Made by a program: the position numbers and the translations under genes
Shown: one piece after another, positions 8,580 through 16,461 of the stretch
Layout: each line of letters begins with the position of its first letter
How positions within the stretch are numbered: position 1 is the first letter of the stretch
Assembly: GCF_036192275.1 (NCBI RefSeq)
Contig: NZ_CP108088.1
Coordinates: 1,550,001 to 1,614,000 of the forward strand
DNA length: 64,000 bases
Origin: Streptomyces sp. NBC_00250
Lineage (GTDB): Bacteria; Actinomycetota; Actinomycetes; Streptomycetales; Streptomycetaceae
Reading direction: 5' to 3'
Notes under the pieces: generated by a model
Database searches by the model: none
The model's input: the letters and a program-made list of their open reading frames with translations, nothing else
Told to the model about the DNA's origin: nothing

Positions 8580-10136
8580 GTGGCTGACGTCCCGGGACCC
8601 GTACCCGTGGCAGGCGGAACAGCGGCAGAGGAGCTGCCGCGGCTCGTGCTCGTCGTCGGCGTCGCCGGGTCGGGCAAGACGACGGTGGGGCGCCTCCTCG
8701 CCGAGCGTCTCGGCTGGGCGTTCCGGGACGGGGACGAGTTCCATTCAGAGGCCGACCGCGCCAGGATGGCCGCCGGTCATCCCCTCACGGACAGCGACCG
8801 GGGACCGTGGCTCCAAGCGATCCGGGAGTGGATGGACGAGGCGATCGCCTGCCGTCGCCAGGCTGTCGTGACCTGCTCCGCGCTCAAGCGGGCGTACCGG
8901 GACGCACTGCTGGCCGGGCGCCCCGAAGTGCTCCTGGTGTACCTGCACGGCTCGCGCGAGCTGCTGAGCTCGCGGCTGGCCTCTCGGCACGGTCACTTCT
9001 TCCCGGCGGGCCTGCTGGAGAGCCAGCTCGCGGAACTCCAGGAGCCGGCACCCGACGAACGCCCGTTGGTGGTGGAGATCGACCAGCCTCCCGAGGCCGT
9101 CGTCACGGCGGTTCTCACGCTGATGCGCCGGGAATCCGCTTCCGGGAGACCGGCGGCCGGATCGGACACGGAGCAAGCCGTCCGCGTCGGCGCGCGCAAC
9201 GGGTCATCCCCGCCCTTCGGCCCCACGGGCGAGTCATGGCGGTTGGTTCACGGAGCACAGAGCGCGGTTGTCGTCCAGCTGGGCGGCGCCCTGCGCGACT
9301 ACGTCGTGCACGGCCGACCTCTGCTCGACGGGTTCTCCGCGGGGTCCGCCATCACGGGCGGACGAGGACAACTGCTCATCCCTTGGCCGAACCGCGTGGG
9401 CGACGGGCGCTACGACTTCGGCGGCAGGAGCCTGCAACTCCCCCTGACAGAGGTCGACAAGAACAACGCGATCCACGGACTGCTCCGCTGGACCCTGTGG
9501 AAACCGCTCGCCCGCACCGATGACGCGGTGATGCTCGGCACGACGCTCTGTCCTCAGCCCGGATATCCGTTCCTCGTGGAGGTCCGTGTCGAGTACCGGC
9601 TGGGGCCGGAAGGACTCAGAACCACCGTCCACGCCACCAACACCGGTACGGAGCCCGCTCCTTACGGGGTGGGGCAGCACCCCTATCTCACGATCGGCAC
9701 CGACCTCGTCGACAGTGCCCTGCTGACCGTTCCCGCCCGGTATCTGCTGCGTACCGACGAACGGGGTCTGCCGATCGGCAGGGAGTCCGTCGACGGCACC
9801 CCGTACGACTTCCGCACAGCCCGCCCCATCGGCGGTCTGAACCTGGACACCGCCTTCACCGGACTCGACCGCGCCCTCGACGACCGGGCCGTCGTGCGCC
9901 TGGCACACCCTTCCGGGCTGCGGGGTGTCGATCTGTGGCTCGGCGAAGGCACGCGGTACGTGCAGGTGTACACGGGCGACACACTGGCGGAACCCGAGCG
10001 GCGGCGGCGTGGTGTCGCCGTGGAGGCCATGTCCTGCCCGCCGGACGCCTTTCGCAGCGGCACGGACCTCACCGTGCTCGAGCCGGGCGCCACACATGTG
10101 CTCAGGTGGGGCCTCAGCCCCTGGGGGCCGCCATGA
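8580..10136 (+). CDS. Gluconokinase-aldose 1-epimerase (mutarotase) fusion protein
   Basis: A 518-residue two-domain protein. Residues ~20-185 form a GntK-type gluconate kinase: the P-loop GVAGSGKTTVGRLLAERLG, the substrate segment FRDGDEFHSEADRARMAAGHPLTD, VTCSALKRAYRD and HFFPAGLLESQ are all classic. Residues ~215-515 form a galactose-mutarotase/aldose-1-epimerase domain with NRVGDGRYDFGG, NAIHGLLRW (first active-site His), GVGQHPY (second His) and PCLxx-like end motifs. The reactions would be gluconate to 6-phosphogluconate and anomer interconversion of aldoses. The GTG start at 8580 has a poor ribosome site, so the exact start is unsure. The ATGA overlap with the next gene indicates coupling. 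The two domains are normally separate proteins. Confidence 0.9.
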   Translation: MADVPGPVPVAGGTAAEELPRLVLVVGVAGSGKTTVGRLLAERLGWAFRDGDEFHSEADRARMAAGHPLTDSDRGPWLQAIREWMDEAIACRRQAVVTCSALKRAYRDALLAGRPEVLLVYLHGSRELLSSRLASRHGHFFPAGLLESQLAELQEPAPDERPLVVEIDQPPEAVVTAVLTLMRRESASGRPAAGSDTEQAVRVGARNGSSPPFGPTGESWRLVHGAQSAVVVQLGGALRDYVVHGRPLLDGFSAGSAITGGRGQLLIPWPNRVGDGRYDFGGRSLQLPLTEVDKNNAIHGLLRWTLWKPLARTDDAVMLGTTLCPQPGYPFLVEVRVEYRLGPEGLRTTVHATNTGTEPAPYGVGQHPYLTIGTDLVDSALLTVPARYLLRTDERGLPIGRESVDGTPYDFRTARPIGGLNLDTAFTGLDRALDDRAVVRLAHPSGLRGVDLWLGEGTRYVQVYTGDTLAEPERRRRGVAVEAMSCPPDAFRSGTDLTVLEPGATHVLRWGLSPWGPP

Positions 10137-11092
10137 CTCCGTCCGCACGATCAGCGGCCGTGCCCGATCCCGATATGCCCGCGCACGAGTTCCGGGCGCT
10201 CTACGAGCGGCTACGGCACGGAGCGGCACGATCGACGGAGGACGGTCGGCCTGGCGCACTCCGACACGTGACGCCCGAGCGGGTCGTGGCCGCCGTCGCG
10301 GAGGTCCGCCTCGGACGCACGGTGTCGCTGGCCGCTCCGATCGAGACCGTGCCGGGCCCCGACGACCCGGAGCCCGCGGTGCACCGAATGACCGGGCCTG
10401 CTCCGGACGACCTCGGCGCGCACGGACTGCACTTCGCCACCGACAGCTTCGCCATGAACGTGCACGGGGACGCGGACAGCCATCTCGACGCGCTCTGCCA
10501 CGTGGTGCTCGACGGGGAGCTGTACGGTGGGGTGCCTGCGAGCAGTGTGACGCCCGAGGGCGCCCGTGCGCTCTCCGTGGCCCTGGCCGCTGACGGCATC
10601 GTCGGTCGGGGCGTGCTCCTGGACATCCCGCGGCTGCGAGGCGTGCCGTGGCTGGAACCGGGCGACCAGGTGACGTCGGACGATCTGACCGCGGCCGAGA
10701 CCGCACAAGGGGTCAGCGTCGGACCGGGAGATCTGCTGTTCGTACGGGTGGGGCATCGCCTCCGCCGTACGGAACTCGGCCCGTGGAACGCGGCGACGGC
10801 TCGGACCGGCCTCCACCCGACGGCCCTGGGGTTCCTGGCCGAGCGGAAGGTCGCCGTCCTGGGCGGAGACGGCAACAACGACACCGCGCCCAGCACCGTG
10901 CAGGGCATCTCCTTCCCCGTGCATGTCCTGGCCATCCATGCCATGGGCATCCATCTGATGGACTACCTGCAGTTCGAGGACCTGGTCCCGGTCTGCGCGC
11001 AGACCGGGCGATGGAGTTTCCTGTGCGCGGTCGCCCCGCTTCGGCTGCCCGGAGCCACTGGCTCGCCGGTGAACCCGATCGCGGTGCTGTGA
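10133..11092 (+). CDS. Cyclase-family (kynurenine-formamidase-like) metal-dependent hydrolase
   Basis: A 319-residue protein of the putative cyclase family (PF04199). The metal-binding signature HGDADSHLDALCH lies around residues 110-122 and corresponds to the family H-x-G-T-H-x-D-x-x-x-H pattern. A second conserved segment, GDLLFVRVGHRL, and AIHAMGIHLMDYLQFEDL near the C-terminus also fit. Family members hydrolyse amides or lactones such as N-formylkynurenine. Coupling by ATGA to the gluconokinase-mutarotase gene suggests a role in the same sugar-acid route, for example opening a lactone, but that is inference. Confidence 0.85.
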   Translation: MTPSARSAAVPDPDMPAHEFRALYERLRHGAARSTEDGRPGALRHVTPERVVAAVAEVRLGRTVSLAAPIETVPGPDDPEPAVHRMTGPAPDDLGAHGLHFATDSFAMNVHGDADSHLDALCHVVLDGELYGGVPASSVTPEGARALSVALAADGIVGRGVLLDIPRLRGVPWLEPGDQVTSDDLTAAETAQGVSVGPGDLLFVRVGHRLRRTELGPWNAATARTGLHPTALGFLAERKVAVLGGDGNNDTAPSTVQGISFPVHVLAIHAMGIHLMDYLQFEDLVPVCAQTGRWSFLCAVAPLRLPGATGSPVNPIAVL

Positions 11093-11215
11093 CGGACGGG
11101 GCCGGTCGGCGACCACCGCTCCGGTCGCCGTTCAGGGGGAGGGCGGCTACGTTCGAACGGGTGGGACGCTCGGCCCCGCACCGCGGGAAAAGGGACCCGA
11201 CGCCAGTTCAGGGCC

Positions 11216-12820
11216 ATGATCACAAGGACGGTGGTCGCCGTGGGCGACGCCCCTCACTACGACGTCGTCATCATCGGTACAGGCGCCGGCGGTGGCACTC
11301 TCGCCCATCGACTCGCCCCGTCCGGCAAACGCGTACTCCTCGTCGAACGCGGCGACTATCTGCCACGCGAGCGCGACAACTGGGATTCGACGGCCGTGTT
11401 CGTCAAGGGCAAGTACCGGGCGCCGGAGTTCTGGCTGGACAAGGACGGCAGTGAGTTCCCGCCGGAGGTCAACTACTACGTCGGCGGAAACACCAAGTTC
11501 TACGGTGCCGCCCTCTTCCGGCTGCGGCCCGAGGACTTCGGCGAGCTCCGGCACCACGGCGGCCTCTCCCCCGCCTGGCCGATCCGGTACGAGGATCTGG
11601 AGCGGTACTACACGCAGGCCGAGCACCTCTACCTCGTGCACGGACGGCACGGTGAGGATCCGACCGAGGGCGCGGCGAGTGCCCCGTACGCCCATCCGCC
11701 CGTGGAGCACGAGCCGCGCATCCAGCAGTTGAGCGACGACCTCGAGAAGCGCGGTCTGCACCCCTTCCACCTGCCGATCGGTGTCAACCTCAGCCAGGAG
11801 GACGGGGGGCGGGCCACCCACTCCAGTGTCTGCATCCGCTGCAACCGGGTGGACGGCTTTCCGTGTCTGGTGCGTGGCAAGTCCGACGCCGAGGTGATCT
11901 GCGTCGAGCCCGCCCTGCGACACCCCAACGTCGAGATGGTCACGAACACGCACGTGGTCCGCCTGGAGACCGATGCGAGGGGACGCAGCGTCAGTGCGGT
12001 CGTCGGCCGGCTGCCCGACGGTTCGGAGGTCCGGTTCACGGCGGATGTGGTGGTCGTCTCCTGCGGGGCGGTCAACTCGGCGGCGCTGCTGCTGGCCTCG
12101 GCGAACGAGCATCATCCCAACGGATTGGCGAACAGCTCCGACGTGGTCGGCCGTTTCTACATGCGCCACAACAACCTGGCCCTGATGGCGGTGTCGAAGG
12201 AGCCCAACGACACTCAGTTCCAGAAGACCCTGGCCCTGCACGACTGGTATCTCGGGGCGGACGACTGGGAATACCCGCTCGGCGGCATCCAGATGCTGGG
12301 CAAGTCGGACGCCGAGCAGATCCACGGCGAGGCCCCGCGGTGGGCCGGTGCGGTGACGCCGGACATGCCGTTCGAGGTGCTGGCGCACCACGCCGTCGAC
12401 TTCTGGCTGTGCGGTGAGGACCTGCCCCTGGCCGACAACCGGGTCACCCTTGATGGTGACGCCCGCATCCACCTCGCTCTCGACGAGAAGAACAACGTCG
12501 AAGGTCTGAAGCGGCTACGGCACAAGCTGCAGGGCATGCTCGGCCACCTGGGCATGCACGAGCACCACCTGCTGTCCCACAGCATCTATCTGCACAAGGG
12601 CATGCCGATCGGTGCGACGGCACACCAGGCGGGCACCGTACGCTTCGGCACCGACCCAGCCGCCTCGGCGTTGGACGTCGACTGCAAGGCTCACGATCTC
12701 GACAACCTGTACGTGGTCGACACGAGCTTCTTCCCGAGCATCGGCGCGGTCAACCCGTCCTTGACGGCCATCGCCAATGCGCTGCGAGTCGGAGACCACC
12801 TCATGGCCCGGCTGGGCTGA
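11216..12820 (+). CDS. GMC-family FAD oxidoreductase
   Basis: A 534-residue glucose-methanol-choline family enzyme. The N-terminal FAD-binding Rossmann motif is VVIIGTGAGGGTLAHRLAPS (residues ~20-38), followed by VLLVERGD. The substrate domain contains NYYVGGNTKFYGAALFRLR. The C-terminal GMC signature HQAGTVRFGTDP, then DNLYVVDTSFFPSIGAVNPS and LTAIANALR, supplies the catalytic His region. It is soluble, with no obvious signal peptide. Many bacterial homologues oxidise sugars or polyols and pass electrons to quinones or cytochromes. Position beside a glucose-dehydrogenase-like SDR and cydAB supports a sugar dehydrogenase role. A second possible start is GTG at 11240. Confidence 0.9.
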   Translation: MITRTVVAVGDAPHYDVVIIGTGAGGGTLAHRLAPSGKRVLLVERGDYLPRERDNWDSTAVFVKGKYRAPEFWLDKDGSEFPPEVNYYVGGNTKFYGAALFRLRPEDFGELRHHGGLSPAWPIRYEDLERYYTQAEHLYLVHGRHGEDPTEGAASAPYAHPPVEHEPRIQQLSDDLEKRGLHPFHLPIGVNLSQEDGGRATHSSVCIRCNRVDGFPCLVRGKSDAEVICVEPALRHPNVEMVTNTHVVRLETDARGRSVSAVVGRLPDGSEVRFTADVVVVSCGAVNSAALLLASANEHHPNGLANSSDVVGRFYMRHNNLALMAVSKEPNDTQFQKTLALHDWYLGADDWEYPLGGIQMLGKSDAEQIHGEAPRWAGAVTPDMPFEVLAHHAVDFWLCGEDLPLADNRVTLDGDARIHLALDEKNNVEGLKRLRHKLQGMLGHLGMHEHHLLSHSIYLHKGMPIGATAHQAGTVRFGTDPAASALDVDCKAHDLDNLYVVDTSFFPSIGAVNPSLTAIANALRVGDHLMARLG

Positions 12821-12919
12821 GAGCGGAGCCTCTGGTCCGATCGGACGAAGATGCTCGGCCCAACGGCCCAACGGGGGTTCCCCCTGCATGCCGGCAGCCG
12901 CCGCCGGTGGTTCCGTGAC

Positions 12920-12957
12920 CTCCGTGCCTGCCCGGCGGCAGCCGGGCAGGCACGGAG
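12920..12957. terminator. Perfect 17-bp stem hairpin between GMC and SDR genes
   Basis: Left arm CTCCGTGCCTGCCCGGC (12920-12936), loop GGCA, and exactly complementary right arm (12941-12957). There is no U-tract, as is usual for strong GC-rich hairpins in actinobacteria. It sits 100 bp after the GMC stop and 33 bp before the SDR start. It may terminate GMC transcription or act in the SDR leader. Confidence 0.7.
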
Positions 12958-12989
12958 CGCAGTCGCAGGAACGAGGAGGCAGGGGCATC

Positions 12990-13829
12990 ATGGGTTCCAC
13001 CGTAGAAGGACCGCAGGGTGTGATCCCCGCACGCCTGCTGCATGGCCAGAAGGCGCTGGTCACCGGAGCCAACTCGGGCATCGGCAAGGCCACGGCCATC
13101 GGCCTGGGCCGAGCCGGTGCCGACGTGGTTGTGAACTACGTGGCGGGCCGTGAGGCCGCCGAGGAAGTGGTCGAGGAGATCGCTTCGTTCGGGGTGCGCG
13201 CGGCAGCGTACGAGGCGGATGTGTCCCAGGAGGACCAGGTCACGGCCATGATGGACCGGATGGTCAAGGAGTTCGGGACCGTCGACATCCTGGTTGCCAA
13301 CGCGGGATTGCAGCGGGACGCCCGGCTCACCGAGATGACCCTCGCGCAGTGGCAGAAGGTCATCGATGTCAATCTGACCGGTCAGTTCCTTTGCGCCCGG
13401 GAGGCGACCAAGGAGTTCCGGCGCCGCGGCGTGGTCCCCGAGGTGTCCCGCGCCGCCGGGAAGATCATCTGCATGAGTTCGGTGCACCAGATCATCCCGT
13501 GGGCGGGCCACGTGAACTACGCGTCCTCCAAGGGCGGTGTGCAGATGATGATGCAGACCCTGGCCCAGGAGCTCGCACCGGAGAAGATCCGTGTGAACGC
13601 GGTCGCCCCGGGGGCGATCAAGACGCCGATCAACCGTGCCGCCTGGGAGACGGCCGAGGCCCGGCAGGACCTCCTGAGGCTGATCCCGTACGACCGGATC
13701 GGCGACCCCGAGGACATCGCCAACGCCGTGGTCGCCCTCTCCTCCGACCTCATGGACTACGTCGTGGGGACCACCCTCTACGTCGACGGCGGGATGACTC
13801 TCTTCCCCGGCTTCGCCACCGGCGGCTGA
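12990..13829 (+). CDS. Short-chain dehydrogenase, glucose 1-dehydrogenase type
   Basis: A 279-residue classical SDR. The cofactor motif is VTGANSGIGKATAIGLGRAG, NVNL-like IDVNLTG and VANAG are present, the catalytic Ser is in CMSSVHQI (~162) and Tyr/Lys are in NYASSKGG (Tyr ~176). The C-terminal AVAPGAIKTPIN and YVVGTTLYVDGGMTLFPGF are typical of glucose 1-dehydrogenases. The start at 12990 has GAGGAGG about 10 nt upstream. The expected reaction is NAD(P)-dependent oxidation of glucose to gluconolactone, which would feed the gluconokinase encoded 3 kb upstream. Other substrates are possible. A strong hairpin precedes it, so it likely starts a new unit that may include cydAB 35 bp downstream. 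Confidence 0.88.
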   Translation: MGSTVEGPQGVIPARLLHGQKALVTGANSGIGKATAIGLGRAGADVVVNYVAGREAAEEVVEEIASFGVRAAAYEADVSQEDQVTAMMDRMVKEFGTVDILVANAGLQRDARLTEMTLAQWQKVIDVNLTGQFLCAREATKEFRRRGVVPEVSRAAGKIICMSSVHQIIPWAGHVNYASSKGGVQMMMQTLAQELAPEKIRVNAVAPGAIKTPINRAAWETAEARQDLLRLIPYDRIGDPEDIANAVVALSSDLMDYVVGTTLYVDGGMTLFPGFATGG

Positions 13830-13864
13830 CCCTCTTCCGGACGTCACGAACAGCGAAGGCGTGT

Positions 13865-15349
13865 ATGCCCACCTCGTTCCACCTGCTGGCGGATGCCCCG
13901 GCCCAACTCCTGCCGGCCCGGGAACTCATGGCCTTCACCCTGGCGTCCCACATCATCCTGGTCCCGCTGGGCGTGGCCTTTCCCTTCATCACCCTGGTGA
14001 TGCACTACCGCGGGCTGCGCCGCAAGGACGCCACGGCACTGCTCCTGGCGCGGCGCTGGTCGGCCGTCATGGCGGTGCAGTTCGCGCTCGGCATCGTCAC
14101 CGGCACGGTGCTCTCCTTCGAGTTCGGCCTGCTCTGGCCGGGGCTGATGGGCAGGTGGGGTGATGTCTTCGGCATCGGATTCGGTGTCGAGGCCTGGGCC
14201 TTCTTCCTGGAGGCCGTGCTCATCGCCATCTACCTCTACGGATGGCGGCGGCTGAAGCCGCGAACACATTTTCTCCTCGGGCTGCCCCTGCCGTTCGCCG
14301 CACTGCTCGGGGCGTTCGGCATCCTGGCCGCCAACTCCTGGATGAACACACCACAGGGCTTCTCCCTGGACTCCGAGGGCAACCCGGTCGACGTGAACGT
14401 CTGGAAGGCGATCTTCACCCCGATGTTCGGGCCGCAGTACTGGCACTTCGTCGTGGCGATGATCATCACCGCGGGGTTCGTGGTGGCGGGTGTCTACGCC
14501 GTGGGCTGGCTGCGCGGCCGCCGGGACCATTACCACCGGCTCGGCTTCGCCGTTCCGTTCACCATCGCCGCAGTGGCCACTCCGGTGCAATTCGTCCTGG
14601 GCGACTCCATCGCCCGGTCGGTGTTCCACAAGCAGCCGGTGAAGTTCGCCGCGATGGAGATCGTCTGGGAGACCGACACCCGAGTACCGGAGTATCTCTT
14701 CGGGCGCCTGAACGAGGACGGCACCGTCTCGGGCGGCCTCAAGATCCCGCTGCTCGACTCGGTCCTGGCCGGATTCAGCCCGGACACGAAGGTGGTGGGC
14801 CTGACGTCCGTCCCGGCGGACCAGCGGCCTACGGCCACTCAGGCGACCATCGCCCACTGGGCCTTCGACATCATGGTCCTGATCGGCTCCGTACTGGTGC
14901 TGCTCGCCCTCTGGTACGGCCTGGTCTGGCTCCGGCACCGACGGCTTCCGGCGTCGAAGTGGTTCTACCGCTCCGCGGCCTGTGCGGGCGTCGCCTCCGT
15001 CGTGGCCGTCGAGTCGGGTTGGATCGCCACCGAGGTGGGACGCCAGCCCTGGATCGTCTACCAGAACATGCGGGTCGCCGAGGCGGTGACCTCCACCCGC
15101 TCGACCACACTCTGGATCATGCTGGCGGTGGTGATGGTGGTGTACGTGTTCCTCTTCGGCTCGTTCCTCGCCATCCTCCTCAAGATGCGTACACGCTGGC
15201 GGCTCGCCGACGAACAGCGGGCGACAGGAGGGCCGTCGCCTCACGCGCCGGAGACGGACACTCCCTACGGGCCACGGGCGCCCGTCCCCGCGGGTGACGC
15301 CCCCGCCGCGGACGGCGGAGCCGCCGGGGCCGAAGGCGGCCGCCGATGA
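13865..15349 (+). CDS. cydA: Cytochrome bd quinol oxidase subunit I
   Basis: A 494-residue integral membrane protein with about nine helices. Conserved features include the N-terminal heme-ligand His region (ASHIILVPLGVAFPF), MAVQFALGIVTGTVLSFEFGL, GFGVEAWAFFLEAV, the FAAMEIVWETD region of the quinol-binding side and the strongly conserved ESGWIATEVGRQPWIVY near residue 395. Together with CydB it oxidises quinol and reduces oxygen at high affinity. The last ~40 residues are a hydrophilic Pro/Ala-rich tail. The stop overlaps the cydB ATG. The cydCD exporter genes are not adjacent. Confidence 0.96.
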   Translation: MPTSFHLLADAPAQLLPARELMAFTLASHIILVPLGVAFPFITLVMHYRGLRRKDATALLLARRWSAVMAVQFALGIVTGTVLSFEFGLLWPGLMGRWGDVFGIGFGVEAWAFFLEAVLIAIYLYGWRRLKPRTHFLLGLPLPFAALLGAFGILAANSWMNTPQGFSLDSEGNPVDVNVWKAIFTPMFGPQYWHFVVAMIITAGFVVAGVYAVGWLRGRRDHYHRLGFAVPFTIAAVATPVQFVLGDSIARSVFHKQPVKFAAMEIVWETDTRVPEYLFGRLNEDGTVSGGLKIPLLDSVLAGFSPDTKVVGLTSVPADQRPTATQATIAHWAFDIMVLIGSVLVLLALWYGLVWLRHRRLPASKWFYRSAACAGVASVVAVESGWIATEVGRQPWIVYQNMRVAEAVTSTRSTTLWIMLAVVMVVYVFLFGSFLAILLKMRTRWRLADEQRATGGPSPHAPETDTPYGPRAPVPAGDAPAADGGAAGAEGGRR

Positions 15350-16404
15350 CCGCCGACCTCATCGCCGTGGTGCTGCTCCTCGCCGTGGCCGCGTACGCCT
15401 CCGCGGGCGGCACCGACTACGGGGCCGGCTTCTGGGATCTGACAGCCGGGGGCACGGAACGCGGAAAACGCCCCCGATGGCTCATCGACCACGCCATGGC
15501 TCCCGTATGGGAGGTGAACAACGTCTGGCTGATCTTCGTTCTCGTCATCATGTGGACCGGATTCCCCACTCTGTTCCAGACCGTGTTCTCTGCGATGTGG
15601 CTCCCCTTGGCGCTGGCCGCCGTGGGCATGGTCCTGCGGGGCGCCGGCTTCGCGTTCCGCAAGCCCTCCCGACGGCTGGCCGGCCGGCGGCTCTACGGTG
15701 CCGTGTTCGCCGTGGCCTCGGTCGTCACGCCGTTCTTCCTCGGTGCCGCCGTCGGCGGGGTCGCGTCAGGGCGGGTGTCGCCCGGTACCGAGGCCTCGGT
15801 GGACGCCTGGGCCAATCCCACCTCCCTGATGTTCGGGCTGATCGCCATCGCGGCGACGGCCTTCATCGGCGCCGTCTTCCTCACGGGGGACGCACGCCGG
15901 TTCGACGCGACCGATCTGATCGGCTACTTCAGACGGCGGTCCCTGATCAGCCTCGCCGTGCTCACCCTCCTGGCGGTGATCACCGGCTTCGTCACCCACG
16001 AGGACTCGCCTTACGTGTGGCACGGGCTCACCCACGGTCTCGGGCTGCTCTTCGTCGTCGTGGCCGGGGTGGCCGCCCTCGCGACCACCTGGCTGCTCCG
16101 CCGGACGCCAGGCGCGTGGATGCGCGTCACGGCGGTCGGGGTCGTCGCCTCCGCCGTCATCGCCTGGGGCATGGCCCAACGCCCGTACCTCCTCCCCACC
16201 TCGCTGACCGTGGCCGACGCCGCGGGTGCGCCCGCCACCCTCACGTGGCTGGCGATCGTCACCCTGGTGGCCCTCGTGGTCGTCGCGCCGGCCGTCGTCC
16301 TCCTCTACTGGCTGGACACCCGGGGAGAGCTGGAGGAGCTCACGGACGCCGAGCTGCGCAGAGGAGGCGGCGCGGACGGTGGGGGCCCGCCGCCCGGCGG
16401 CTGA
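15346..16404 (+). CDS. cydB: Cytochrome bd quinol oxidase subunit II
   Basis: A 352-residue membrane protein matching CydB: AAYASAGGTDYGAGFWDL at the N-terminus, then APVWEVNNVWLIFVLVIMWT, characteristic of subunit II, and about eight to nine helices. The ATGA overlap with cydA guarantees coupled expression. It ends in a short Gly/Pro-rich tail. It supports subunit I in the high-affinity terminal oxidase. With the Usp gene and sugar dehydrogenases nearby it may form an electron-sink module for microaerobic or redox-stress conditions. Confidence 0.96.
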   Translation: MTADLIAVVLLLAVAAYASAGGTDYGAGFWDLTAGGTERGKRPRWLIDHAMAPVWEVNNVWLIFVLVIMWTGFPTLFQTVFSAMWLPLALAAVGMVLRGAGFAFRKPSRRLAGRRLYGAVFAVASVVTPFFLGAAVGGVASGRVSPGTEASVDAWANPTSLMFGLIAIAATAFIGAVFLTGDARRFDATDLIGYFRRRSLISLAVLTLLAVITGFVTHEDSPYVWHGLTHGLGLLFVVVAGVAALATTWLLRRTPGAWMRVTAVGVVASAVIAWGMAQRPYLLPTSLTVADAAGAPATLTWLAIVTLVALVVVAPAVVLLYWLDTRGELEELTDAELRRGGGADGGGPPPGG

Positions 16405-16461
16405 CCGCCCGGACCCCGCTCCACATCCCCCCGCGCCTGGACCCCGACGAAGGAAACCGCT

